From the NCBI RefSeq assembly GCF_050947335.1, contig NC_134989.1, positions 10,471,501 to 10,535,500 of the forward strand: 64,000 bases of DNA. Direction: 5' to 3'. Source of the DNA: Megachile rotundata (taxonomy: Eukaryota > Arthropoda > Insecta > Hymenoptera > Megachilidae). Position 1 is the first letter of the stretch. Every line of letters starts with the position of its first letter. The notes beneath the pieces were generated by a model. The model did no database searches and was not told the origin of the DNA. It was given only the letters and a program-made list of their open reading frames with translations. Shown here piece by piece: positions 12,641-25,300 of this stretch. A program made the translations under genes and the position numbers.

Positions 12641-13765
12641 TTAATGAAAGCATAGAATTATTTGAAATACATGTACATACAAAATGCAAATATCGAGTGA
12701 CTTTTTCGATGCAGATGACTATAAAAAAACAAATATATTTGTTCAACGACTGTTTACATGCAGACAGTTCACTCAACGACGCAGACTTTGAGAAGGAACG
12801 GTGTTAGCTCAACTGCAAAGCTACTAGGAAGCTGGGCCAACTATGTATAATAAACATACCAGAAATTCCTTTGAAAACGTGAATCTCAAGTTCTGTAGCA
12901 TACATTGCCTACGTGTATACATACATCCGGACGAATTTCAAGCTGAAAGCTTCAAAAATTAATGACGCTACGCTGGAAGTTGTGAACTAGCGTCAATTAC
13001 GAGCAGTCGTAAGACTCATTAACCCGTTCGTGCCTTTTGACATGATATTTCGCAGAGTAACTTTTGTGTGTAGCATATTTTGTTGATAATAAAGATATTT
13101 TCATTAAACATTGCATTTTTTCTTTCGGTATTATTTATAAAAAGTTACTTTGATTTTGTATTGCGAATTCGTATAATTAATAATTTTATTTACTGTTGTA
13201 GAAAATATTTTTATGAAAAGAGAAAACGAAAATCGGAAAGGAAATTTTTTATGAAATTTCTATTTGGTGACAAAAATTAATTTCGAGGTACTTTGTGGAG
13301 TTAGTATAATTTAATTTATGAGTTGTCTCAACTATTTACATAGAAATATAAAAAAATTAATAATTCCTTTTTTTTTTAAATTTCTGTATTGGAAAGTGAA
13401 GTGAAGTTTTTCTTCGACTTTCAAGTATAGTAAGACGTTTCGTAATACTTTGAAAAAATGCAATTTTCGTTTGAAATATGGGTTACTGTAAATTGTAGAT
13501 CATTAATCAAGGGGACAAGTTTAACTAGACGAGATCTAGAATGCCAAGTAGACTATTATACGCCAGAAATAGAACTGTCTAATTTTACGTACGCATTTTT
13601 TGGAGCAGATGTTGCGAGAACAAAATGTCTGTAAAAACGAAGAAATAGTTCAAATACCACGAAACTAGGTCAATATCGCTGGGTGTCCAATAATTATAGA
13701 GATGTCTATTTGCTTTCTTTTTCATGCGTTTCTATTTTCAATGTGTTTTCGTTTGCATATGTCAG
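12641..13765. other. Intergenic, no gene seen
   Basis: Unique, AT-rich. A TTAACCCGTTCGTGCC word at about 13018 resembles one end of a piggyBac-type element, but no matching right end was found. Confidence 0.5.
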
Positions 13766-13970
13766 AATCAATATTAGTTGCTTTTTAATAATATTACTCA
13801 TATAAAAATTAGTAATATTTTTTATTAGTAATTTTTTAATATTACTAGTTACTTTTTAAATTGTTAGAATATTGCTAGTTATTTTTTAAATTGTTAGGAT
13901 GTTCCTAGTAGTTTTTTAAAATTGTTAAAACATTCTTAATTTTTTTTTTTTAATTGCTTAGGAACTTTTT
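13766..13970. repeat. Degenerate repeat of about 30 bp (AATTGTTAGAATATTGCTAG)
   Basis: Three to five imperfect copies of a unit containing TTTTTTAAATTGTTAG and CTAGTTA. Short and diverged. Confidence 0.6.
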
Positions 13971-14029
13971 GTAGTAACAGGTATTTAGACATATTTTAAT
14001 GTTCAAATTCGTACTGTTGCAAATTTTCA

Positions 14030-14690
14030 AGCTTTCACATCTCTAAAATTCTTTTGAAATTTTTAAGTCCTCAAATTTATAAATTTATAAATTTTAAAAT
14101 TCTCCAAATTCTCAAGTTATCAAATCTTTCATTCAAAAGTTGTCAAGCTTCCAAATTCCGTAGTTACTAAATCCTCAAATTCTACAGTTACTAAATCCTT
14201 AAATTCCCCAGTTACCAAATCCCCAAATTCCCTAGGTACCAAATCCCTTAATTCCCCAATTACCAAATCCTCAAATTCCCTATGTACCAAGTTTCTAAAT
14301 TCTCCAGTCACCAAATCCCCAAATTCCCTAGGTACCAAATCCCTTAATTCCTAATTACCAAATCTCCAAATTTCCTAGGTATCAATCCTTAAATTCTCCA
14401 GTCACCAAATCCCCAAATTCCCTAGGTACCAAATCCCTTAATTCCCCAATTAACAAATCCCCAAATTCCCTAGGTACCAATCCCTAAATTCTCCAGTCAC
14501 CAAATCCCCAAATTCCCTAGTTACCAAATCCCTTAATTCCCCAATTACCAAATCCCCTAATTCCCTAGGTATCAAATCCCTAAATTCCTCAATTATCCAA
14601 ATCCCCAAATTTTTCAATTATTAATTCCCCAAATTCCCCAGTCACCAATTCCCCGAATTCCCCAACTACCAACTCCCCAAATTCACCCTA
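14030..14690. repeat. 24-bp minisatellite with CCTAGGTACC variant
   Basis: Tandem array whose 24-bp unit combines ACCAAATCCC, TTAATTCCCC and AATT; many copies carry CCCTAGGTACC. The period is confirmed by ACCAAATC at 14238 and 14262. C-rich strand is plus. Same word family as the 16-bp arrays, with three 8-mers per unit. Confidence 0.9.
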
Positions 14691-15590
14691 AATAAATATT
14701 CCCAATACACTAAAATTTCAATAACCTCACCAATCAAGAATCTACCTATTCAAATTACTCAAAATCGAAGAAAACGTCCCTAACAATCATACCAACAAAA
14801 ATCCCAGTACACCGCTCAGAAATAAAAGCAAAAAATATAGAACGTGCACCGACGACGGAACAGATCGATAAAGAGAGAATAAAAAGAGAGGGTGGACGTT
14901 GGTATCGGAAAACAAGAGCAAATGGTGAGCAGGGCCGCAGCCATACAAAGGAGCCAGAACAAACCGTACACCCTTCGAAGCCGTAAAATCCAAAACTTCT
15001 TGCCGCCACCACAAAAGCTTTACTTTTATGTTAACGAGGGGCAAATTATCGGAAAAGAGGTCTGCCGGCGTAGCAGGCTGCCATATAGTAACAGAGGTTC
15101 GCAGGACCACTTTCTCTTGGTCGCACTTTCACCAACTATCGACTTTCTCGTTCCCTGACGCCACCACGAAATCCGATAAACCTCACCGACTATGTTTACG
15201 ATTATCGTGAAACGATATCGTTGCACCGTTCGAGATACGAGGCTGACGGTAGTTCGATGAAAACCGAACACCGACTGATTGAGGGTATCGAGAGTGCGGC
15301 CCTGATCGATTATTCACCCCTTCCTTATAGCTTCATCCCTTACCACCTGCTCGATCGACTACTCGCATGCAGTTATTTCGTTTTAAAGAACGGGTATCGA
15401 ACGGTTATATGCAATCGATTTTGAGGTATTTTGGAAATTTTAGTGGTGTTAGGTTAAGTATTAAGTCTTTGATATTTGAGTTGTATTAATTATGTAATTT
15501 GGTTCGTTGGAGAGTTATGATTGATTTATCTTTGAATTTTTATTTTTATTGGTAATAACAGTGGGTAGTAATTATTTTTGTTAATAACGT
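14691..15590. other. Moderately GC-rich unique segment, no gene called
   Basis: Less AT-rich than its surroundings (about 14800-15420), with several overlapping short open frames on both strands. None has a domain I recognise or a clean pair of splice sites. It may be regulatory sequence or a distal 5' exon. Confidence 0.4.
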
Positions 15591-16500
15591 GATTACCACG
15601 TGTTGTATCGCCACGCGTTATATCGCCACTTATTAAATTTCTACCTATGAGAATTTCTACGTGTTTTATCACTATATGTGATAATTACTGTGCGTTACAA
15701 TTGCGACGCAGTGTATCACTACGTTTTGAATCACAACACGCTGTAATTACTACGCGTTATATCGCCACTTATTAAATTTCTACCCATGAGAATTTCTACG
15801 CGTTGAATCTCCATGCGTGATAATTACTATGCGTTGTAATTGCTATGACTTGTATCACTACGCATGGTATCACTACTCTTTATAATTGCCTCGCGTTATA
15901 TCGCCACGCATTAAATTTCTGCCCATGAGAATTTCTACGCGTTGAATCTCCATGCGTGATAATTACTATGCGTTGTAATTGCTATGACTTGTATCACTAC
16001 GCATGGTATCACTATTCTTTATAATTGCCACGCGTTATATCGCCACGCATTAAATTTCTACCCATGAGAATTTCTACGCGTTGAATCTGCATGCGTGAAA
16101 TTTACTATGCGTTGTAATTGCTATGACTTGTATCACTACGCATGGTATCACTACTCTTTATAATTGCCACGCGTTATATCGCCACGCATTAAATTTCTAC
16201 CCATGAGAATTTCTACGCGTTGAATCTCCATGCGTGAAAATTACTATGCGTTGTAATTGCTATGACTTGTATCACTACGCATGGTATCACTACTCTTTAT
16301 AATTGCTACGCGTTATATCGCCACGCATTAAATTTCTACCCATGAGAATTTCTACGCGTTGAATCTCCATGTTTAATCATTACTATGCGTTATAATTGCT
16401 ACGAATTGTATCACTATACATTGTGTCACTACTCCTTGTAATTGCCTCGCGTTATATCGCCACTTATTAAATTTCTACCCACAAGAATTGCTACAAAAAA
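15590..16500 (+). repeat. Higher-order repeat, 139 bp made of nine 15-16-bp monomers
   Basis: Monomers such as TACGCGTTGAATCTCC, TATGCGTTGTAATTGC and CACGCGTTATATCGC are ordered in a nine-monomer unit. The landmark CCCATGAG recurs at 15783, 15922, 16061, 16200 and 16339, exactly 139 bp apart each time. Monomer lengths in one unit are 16, 15, 16, 15, 15, 16, 15, 15 and 16. The left and right edges are single diverged monomers. The monomer matches the reverse complement of the array at 31265-32180. Confidence 0.95.
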
Positions 16501-17374
16501 AATCATCACTATAACATGGTCAATATTAAAATATTTCACAGGTATCGACATTTCAGTATTAAAAATATAATCTCAATATTTTACAATAGTCACTAAATAT
16601 TTAAAATATTGAAACATTATATATGTACATATTAGTCATATGAGATCGTTAATAATGTGTTACTGTATGCATGGAAGTGTATGTGGTAAGGAATACTATA
16701 AGTACCTTACCGTGTCGTGAAAGTCATCCTCCTTCACGTTTCTGCAATCCTGAGACCAGAGTGGCGCCATGTGGTCAAATGAGAAAGCAAACGAAACAAG
16801 TGGGGGTTGAAACACACCTTGAAGGGCAAGCAATTCAATTTTACACCTACGTGACTTACAAACACGAGGTTATACGGTACAAACATTTTTTATTACTGTT
16901 CCAATCCACTGATCGTACGATAACTTTAACTTTCAAGACTTCACTGTTTTCTCATTTCTACATACTTTGTTTGAACAAATGCATAATTTTGCGCAAGTGT
17001 ATTCTTTATTTCTTTTGTTTATATATTTACATTCTGATAATTGTTCATTGAAGATTCATTGTTCAGTTAACGATTTGATAGGTTGGAGAAATTTATTATT
17101 AATGTAGACATCTATTTTTCTTATTAATAATTAAAGTACGTATAGTGTATGTATGTTTATGTATATCATTTATTTATATCTATACGGTGATTAATATTGA
17201 AATGTTTTACTGTACAAGTTAATTTTATACAAAGTTAATTTTAAGTTGAAAATTATGGAGGTTATGAAAAGGGGATAAGGATTATACAGATTTTGGTTTT
17301 GTTATTAAAAATTGAAATATGGTTGATTTAAACCTGCCGCCTTGTGAAGTGTAAATAGAGAAGTTCAAACATCT
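16501..17374. other. Intergenic, no protein gene seen
   Basis: AT-rich, with a short less AT-rich patch at about 16690-16860. A 126-codon open frame (16671-17051, plus) looks spurious: its end is low-complexity T-rich sequence. The tRNA gene follows. Confidence 0.5.
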
Positions 17375-17447
17375 GGGGGCGTAGCTCAGATGGTAGAGCG
17401 CTCGCTTAGCATGCGAGAGGTACCGGGATCGATACCCGGCGCCTCCA
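17375..17447 (+). tRNA. tRNA-Ala (AGC), copy 1
   Basis: A 73-nt cloverleaf. The acceptor stem GGGGGCG pairs with CGCCTCC (one G-U), followed by discriminator A. The D-arm is GCTCAGATGGTAGAGC. The anticodon stem CTCGC/GCGAG encloses TTAGCAT, giving anticodon AGC at 17408-17410. The T-arm CCGGG-ATCGATA-CCCGG contains the internal B box. No intron. The gene is identical over its full length to the copy at 43177-43249, while the flanks differ. Confidence 0.98.
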
Positions 17448-17453
17448 AAATAC

Positions 17454-17461
17454 TTTTTTTT
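17454..17461 (+). terminator. RNA polymerase III terminator (T8)
   Basis: A run of eight T begins 7 nt after the tRNA-Ala 3' end, as expected for Pol III termination. Confidence 0.85.
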
Positions 17462-20330
17462 ATTTACTTCCAATTTTTATTTATCTCAATCACTTTCATA
17501 CTCAATAATCATAAATAATACACAATCTAAAGACACTCATATTTTTCCCCCCAAAAAAAGAAATTATAAATCATTCATAATTCATAACTTAATAAAATAA
17601 TATTATTTCATATAACTTAATGGTACTCTCTCAACTTAAGTACTTCACAAATACTCTCTCCAAAGGACTCTATATTTAATACTTCCTAATTATTAATTAT
17701 GAATCATATTTATTAATATTAATATTTATTATATTTTAATTAATTTTATTCAAGTAATTGTAACATGTAACATGACATTGTATAGTCAAGAAGAAAGACA
17801 AATTGTTCAGTTCTCATGCAAGTTCTCGTGCAAGAATGAATCGAAAATTATGAATGAATAAATTGCTGCATGAATGGGAAGTGACCAGTCACGTGATCAG
17901 TAGTGGAGTAACGTAGCTTGTGTGTACGCGAGTAGAATACATAGCCAGGTATGTATAGCGTTTAGACGTTCTTCATGGCGCTATCCTAAGCTCGTTTAGC
18001 TCCTCTGTCCACCTCTTCGTCGAACCTGTTTCCCGGTTGATTCTAAACCATGATTTACCAACAACTGGCAGAGAAACTAGTGCTAGTTAGTCGTCCACGT
18101 ACTCTAATCCCGTTCCTAATCCGCGCGTTCTCGTGTTCTCAACGCCCTTGCATAACTTTCCTTCTCATTCGCCGCGCTATTATTCACGCTACGATTTATG
18201 CAAATGATACTATCTTCATAATTATCGAACACGCAATTTAACATCATTAATTTGTTTACAAGTAAAAGTAAATTTATAAGAAAATATGCAAATGAGGAAA
18301 TATTTTTTGAAGCATGTAATATGTGTACATGTGTGTATGTATACATGATGTATACATGTTTGTGTGATTAAAAATCACCTTGTCGATTTTATTAACCTTG
18401 ATGTATGTCATGAAAGTCAAATTGTATGATTTTATTTACTGTTCACACTTAATTATGAAAATATGTACAGAGTTATTTCAAACACTAATTATTGACAGTA
18501 GTGATATAACGATAGCACAAATTTAATTTTATATTTTCATCATTTTTTAAACTTTAAAATTTTGTTTTAAATATTACTGTGTAACCTATGAAAATCTTGT
18601 GGTGGAAGAGGATGAAATTAATCCAAATGCATAACTTTAAATATATGTTATGAATAATTAAAAAATATTTATTAAAATTGATTGTTAATAGAGACTGAGG
18701 AATTCAAGGATTATAAAGAATATGGTTATTGGATGTTCGTATTGAAAGTAAAAATGAAGATGTTATTTATATAATTTGCAAAATGTTAACGGTTAGGTTA
18801 ACAAATTGCAGGATATGGTGTACACCCTTACTAAATTCTGTGATCCTGGTTCTTACCCTGAACTACGTTCTCAGAGCTATTGTTTGGACGCGGTCAAGCG
18901 TCCTTTCAAAGCATCCTGTGTGACCACTACATTTTCACAGGAAATAGCCTGAAACCTCACAGATACTGCAATTCCACCGACCTCTGCTATTTCCACCTAT
19001 ACTCAATAATATTTAAATAGTAAAACTCTTTAGTCAGTAAAAAGTTTAGTACACTCTCTAAATACCTTAAAAGTTTCTTCAAACAAATTAAATAAATCAT
19101 TTCAATTAACAAAATAATTTCTATGAATATAAAAAACCATTTGGGTCATAAATCATTATTTAGGTGTAAAACTAAAATGGAATGAAAAATAATTTGGTTT
19201 TCAAATGCAATACAAAATTTATTATTTTTTTTAATCCAAGAAAATCATGGTTTAGAAATATAACACAATGTATTTAAATTAAATTTTTATTGTACAAGTC
19301 ACTTGTCTATCAATTTTATTTTTACATATATAAAGTAACTATTATGTTCAATGATAAATAAATATAAATACAACAATATATTACATATAAATATAAATAT
19401 AATAATACACTATATACAAACACTATTTTATTCAACAACGTATCCAGTTTAAAAAAAACATGCCTTTAATTATAACAAAATTAAATAAAATAAAACTCTC
19501 CTATGAAAATTCAACAATTAATCTCCAGTTCAACAATTAATTTACCAACAAATAAAAATTAATTCAAAACTTTTAAATCAACCAAAAAAATTAAATTTCA
19601 TATTCCATCAAACAACCAATAGTTCCAGTACATCAATTTTGCTTGCACCGTTTCGTTTCTCAAGAGGGTTTTTCAACCCCATTGCCCCAGTTAGGGTTGC
19701 GTAATCCCAGAATAAAAGGAAGACCGTTACATACAGACACATCATGCAACCCCTTTTGCTTCCTGTTCTCCTGTTGCTCCGCATGTTTTTTCTTTGTTCA
19801 ACCTTTCAAAATTTACCACCCTTTATTACGAGCATTCGTATTCATGCCTCGTACGCCTACTTGCATAAACGTCTCTTCCTAAGGCCACGCATAAGCCGTA
19901 CAATTACGTGTACGGAGTACAGACGTACAAAAGCGATAGCAAACACGTCCTGCAACCCTAATAATGCGTGTGTAGATAAGGTGACGTAATGTGCGTGACA
20001 CGTGTACCTGTCGTGAATAAAAATTCAGTTATAGTAGCTTTCCATAGGCTGCGGATTTGTATTTGCGAGAGTACTTGATCGTTTTAACGCGGTCGTTGTC
20101 TTGATATTATCTGATATTGTTATCAGTGATCATGATAAATTAATATTTAGGGGATGATAATGGTTTGGTACTTGCATATTAGTTGAGTAATTGCAATTAT
20201 GACTAGTTTTAGTGGTATATATACTTGTGGTACTTATAAATGTTCTTATTGTGGTGTATTACTGAAATGTATATAAATTGTTCTAATGAGGTTTTAAATT
20301 TCTGAATTTGAAGAATGTAATTTAAATGAA
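17462..20330. other. Intergenic, no gene seen
   Basis: AT-rich with less AT-rich patches at about 17900-18240 and 19640-20090. Several short open frames exist there, with no recognised domain or splice pairing. Confidence 0.5.
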
Positions 20331-21115
20331 ATTTTGGAATTTTCAAATTTTCAAATATGTAAGTTTCCATGGCCCACATTCTCAAATTTCCAATTCCTCA
20401 AAGTTCGAAATTCCTACTTCCCAAATTATCACATCCCTAAATTTTCACATTTCCAAATCCCCACAACCTGAAATTCTCACATCCCCAAATTTCCACGTTC
20501 CCAAATTCCCACGTTCCCAAATTCCCATGTTCCCAAATTCCCATGTTCCCAAATTTCCACGTCCCCAAATTCCCACATCCCCAAATTCCCACGTCCCCAA
20601 ATTCTCACATTTCCAAATCCCTATATTCCCAAATTCCCACATCCCCAAATTTCCACGTTCCCAAATTCTCACATTCCCAAATCCCTATATTCCCAAATTA
20701 TCACACCCCCAAATTTTCACATTTCCAAATCCCTATATTCCCAAATTCCCACATCCCCAAATTCCCATGTTCCCAAATTCCCACGTCCCCAAATTCTCAC
20801 ATTCCCAAATCCCTATATTCCCAAATTTTCACATTTCCAAATCCCTACAACCCGAAATTCTCACATCCCCAAATTCCCACATTCCCTTTCCACGTTCCCA
20901 AATTCCCACGTTCCCAAATTCCCACGTCCCCAAATTCCCACGTCCCCAAATTCCCACGTTCCCAAATTCCCACGTCCCCAAATTCCCACGTCTCCAAATT
21001 CTCACATTTCCAAATACCTACACCCCCAAATCTCTACACCCCCGAATTTCTACATTCCCAAATCCCTATATCCCCAAATACCTACCTCTCCACATACCTA
21101 CATCCAAAATTGCCT
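20331..21115. repeat. 16-bp minisatellite (CCCACGTCCCCAAATT)
   Basis: Tandem 16-bp units CCCACGTCCCCAAATT, CCCACGTTCCCAAATT and CTCACATTTCCAAATC. C-rich strand is plus. The 301-codon open frame over it (20326-21231, plus) and its minus-strand counterparts are repeat translation (about 16 residues per three units). Confidence 0.95.
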
Positions 21116-21269
21116 ACACTCACAAATACCCAACACAAAGGATATCCCTCAAGATACCCAAAATAGCAGACGAAGAAAGTTCCAAGAAACATATGAGAGG
21201 GACAAAAGAAAATTGTCAGTGTGTCAGATAAGAGCAAGGAAGTAATTTCCAAGAATTGGTTTAACGTAC

Positions 21270-21430
21270 CTGGAGGATTCTCGTTGTTTATGCGTCCCTT
21301 GCACAGTTGGACCGCAGTCAGGCTTTGGCCTCGCCACCAAAAAGGAGGAAAGGAGGAGCCACAGGAGCAAAGCTGAGAGATCATGCTTTCCCGATAACTC
21401 ACGTTCGTGCAGCAGTGCGTGAGCCTAACT
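21270..21430 (-). other. Candidate exon with signal-peptide-like frame (unconfirmed)
   Basis: On the minus strand a strong donor, CCTCCAG|GTACGTTAA, ends an exon-like, less AT-rich block at 21270. One frame through it reads SALLLWLLLSSFLVARPKPD, which looks like a hydrophobic signal peptide with a cleavage region. There is no in-frame ATG nearby. The only close ATG (21384) opens a different frame with little hydrophobicity. If real, it could be an exon joined to the block at 22205-22324 and leading into a very long intron. I cannot name a family. Confidence 0.3.
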
Positions 21431-22204
21431 AGTCTGCTAAGTTATGGTGAAACCGCGTACGAGTGTACAGTGTCGGCTAAAACTCAATTAACTTCGAAAT
21501 CAGTCGAGTTGAGTTGATTCGATTGTCTGTGATGGCTGATGCGCTTTAGTAAGGTTGGGAAGATAATTGTAACACAGTGGTGGTAGAAATTTATTGTCAC
21601 ATGTGTAGTTAACTTATTAAAATATACTCAAATTGTCGAATGGTACATAATTAGGGTTTTGAATTCTTGGGGATCTGTGAAGAAGTGTATATGTCAATTT
21701 ATTTTCATGAAGACTATTATCTTCAATTTCCTTTTCTGTTTTTTGAGCTGTAATTTTCTGAGATGTTGAAGTGTGTGATAATATACTAAAAGTCATGTAG
21801 ATGATTGCAAAGATTTGTAAATAGATATAAATGTTAGTTATGTATATTATATGAATTTAATTTTGAAAAGAAGCTTGTGGAGATCTGTTTTAGAGGTGTG
21901 ACCTCTATAAATTATGGATATCACTTTCGACATTTTTTAAGTATCTACTTCAAACATCCATCAATCTCTTTAATTTAACTTTTCTCAATATTATCTGAAA
22001 TATATAATTTTTAAAATAAGTTTGACAAATAAGGTATTATTCATTGAATATTAAAGTTAATCATACATAAAATTATTGAACCCTCAATTTTATTATTTGG
22101 AAAAATTGTATTATTTGTCGTTGATGTTATTTTTGAGAATCTTGTTTCTATAGTGTCTAAACTTTTCGTTGATGCTGTATATTGTATAAAATAGGTATGC
22201 TTAC

Positions 22205-22324
22205 CTGTGCGTTCTGCATGTATTTGAATATGAAACACATGGGATGTGGTCGGGCCCTTTGAACACTCCCTATGGGGGCTGATACCTTGGTAAGGCCACG
22301 CATTGCCCCTCAGGCCCTTTATCC
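22205..22324 (-). other. Candidate 120-bp exon (unconfirmed)
   Basis: On the minus strand this block is bounded by GAATTTGTAG before it and GCACAG|GTAAGCATACC after it. Only one of the three frames is open, reading IKGLRGNAWPYQGISPHREC and on to HAERT. With 120 nt, a phase-1 entry and a phase-1 exit, it would be a symmetric cassette exon. The composition is clearly less AT-rich than the flanks. The protein is not recognised. It could also be part of a noncoding RNA or an old repeat. Confidence 0.3.
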
Positions 22325-25300
22325 CTACAAATTCCACGTAGCACTATACAATTGACTATATTCATACAATTATTTCCCCTTCGTCACTTTCTCCATTTTG
22401 TAAAGTTCTCCAATTCTGATAATAAATAGATTATAATACAAATTTATTTAAAAAAAAAAATTGTAAATTTTCGAATTTTTATGAAGTTGAAATATTGGAC
22501 TCATGTGGCAGTAATGTGTAACAGAAACTATAAAAAAAATTACGTATATCGAATAATTAAATTATGGATGCATACATGTTCATCATGTATCAAAATCTAC
22601 AAGGTAAACCTAAATTATCTAAACCTAAATCATTCATTAAATCTAATATAATTCCCAAATTATATACTTCACTCTACGTCCATATACCATATATGCAACA
22701 TTATTGCATATGTCCACATATGCAGCTCACTGATAAATATACCTATTGAAATTTTTTATTTTATTTCAAGTAACTTATAAATTATTCTATTTATCTCACA
22801 ACAATACTAATTACCTCACTATTACTCCAAACAAAAATGAACCTATATTTCCTACAAATCACCACAACATTTTTAAAAATATTTACCACATGTTAAACAT
22901 TCCGTCACATGCGATACAAAAGTCAAAGTATCGAAGCTCTCAGATAAGATACCACAAAATGCAAGAAAATCTGACGGTTCATAAACACGGAAATCCGAAC
23001 ACGCAAAAAGCGGGAGTTCATAAGAAAAAAAGTCACTAGTGACACGATCACTGTTACGTTACGTTCGAACCATTGCCATTCGATTTTACCCGCGTCAGCC
23101 ACTACTCCCACGCCTCGATCTCTTTCGTTTGATGCTTTCCTGGTAAAAATTCTCGTTCTCTATTGTTCCACCCTAATTAATGTCTGCAACAACGGTCTAC
23201 GCCCCTCACCGTCGTACAGATAAGTCCCTGGGTATCATGGGTCCCTGATAACCGGCGCTGTCACTTATCCAATATCTGTGAGCAAAAAATGGTCATTGAC
23301 CACGAACGATGCAAGATGAATGGGTTTCTTCGTGCTGTACGTGTATACTGTGTGCTTTTTGCTATATTTGCACGTCTCGCAACGCAAATGCACCTTTCAC
23401 TATATCGATACTTAACCTACTTCATATATTGTATTTTATATATTTACATTTAATTATATTTTTATTTAAAATTAGGGTGTATTGATTATATTATTTTTTG
23501 GAGAAAGAGTCACTTTTCTGTATAAATTGTAATATTTCTTTATGATATATTATAATTATTTTTTGTTTTCGACTAATCTAACCTTACTGAAGTAATCATA
23601 ACCTAATTCTGACAACATTTGACTGGGTCTGTGTAACAATTTATTCTGACAGTAATTTAATTTAACGATGTAAATATGATCTAACATAACCTATATTTCA
23701 TCATATTCGCCAATTGAAACTGTCTGCAACCTAACCTAACTCCAAGGTCCTCGTTCAATATTCAAGTTCTGCTTTTATGTAGAATAGTAAGTAGTATTTA
23801 ATTAGCAAATAATTAATGTAATCTTCAATCAGGAAATATTAATTTTGCTTTTGGTTATCATACCATAACTACCAAATTATTAGTTCTATAAAACTATTTA
23901 TATAATCATTACCAAAATTACCATCAAATAATAACTAAAATTATTACTGAAATTATTAGCAATTTTCTGATTACAAAAACTGTGTTACAATAAAATTATG
24001 TTACAAAAAAACCATTCAGATAATTTTATACAAAGACCCCAGTAAAAAATCACTGATATTCGTAAAAATTAACACAATACACATAAATAAATGATAAAAT
24101 AAATATAACAAAAATAGTTAACTTCGTTTGCTACGTTTAATTCGTAAACGAGATATTTCGAACGCAAATCACCTCGAGGCATAAAAAGTATCCTCGATTA
24201 CAAATGCGCGGCAATAAATCGCATTATCGAGCGGAACGATAACGAGGGCACGTTGAACAAACACTCTCGATACACACTGGCAAAGCAGCATTTTTTTTTT
24301 TTAAATACAAAACGTCGCATCGCGTATCAGGTTAACACGACGCGAGTAGGTGAACTTTACAAATGTAACGCGGCTAGCTTATCGGTAATACATCGCTGTA
24401 CCTTCTGTTTTCCTGTGTAATTGCAAACTTTACTTTGTTTGCAACGATTTGTTGCATCCCGTTGCCAAACGTACAAAATCGCTAACGCGTGAACTTTTGC
24501 AACGATCGACCCGCTTTCCTACAACAAATTCCGAACAGGGTTACACATACATTTCCCGCTTGTAAATCGGAATTGTTTAAACCATTGCAGCCTTCATTTT
24601 GCAATACAAAAATCAGATACTGTGGTACAGATACTATACTACTATATCGTATCTATTCAAGTATCTATTCAAATCTAGGATGCAAGAATACTGTTGGATG
24701 TAACGAATTTCCTGCAGGCCTACCCGCAATAAAATCATTCCCCGAATGTTTAACACCTCCATGTAACCATTGACAATGGAAAGTATGGACAGAACCATTG
24801 CTAGAGCTTCCTACGTTCCTAATAACCGCGTGTCTCTTCTGTTCTAACCCATTTCTTTCCATGAATGGTTTCCGCTTTCATCTCGTCACCTCCTTCGCCA
24901 CGTGGAGGTGTTCCCCTCTTTCAAACGTTTACCACGTCATGATCGAACATTAATTCATTGAAGCGAACCAGAATAAACTCCTGCAATGTTGATACTTCTC
25001 TAATATCATGGCAACCGGCGCAGACCACCTCCTTGCTGTCGTTTAATCTCTTTGGCAAGTTTGCTTTTTTTTCGACGAAGAATTTTGCAAATTTCTATTC
25101 TGCTCGTGGGTGCCTTTCTTGCTTTAGTTTTGAGATCGATGATAGTGATGGGTATTTAACGTTTTTTGAGGTTATTTTTGGGGGAAGCTTATTAGGATCA
25201 TTGTTGGCAAGGATGATTTGTTACAAGATGGTGGACGAATAGGTAGGTTAGGTAGGTTGCGTATGATGTTTGGGGTTGTGAATTTTGGTGGAAGTGGAAC

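Noticed and set aside
15590..16500. CRISPR-like regular spacing
   Set aside because: The repeat units are contiguous with no unique spacers, and the window is a eukaryotic nuclear sequence.
16671..17051. 126-codon frame upstream of the first tRNA
   Set aside because: The second half is hydrophobic translation of T-rich sequence and the first half matches no family.
20326..21231. 301-codon open frame
   Set aside because: It is the translation of a 16-bp minisatellite. The 16-bp unit cycles through all three frames and also leaves long frames open on the other strand.
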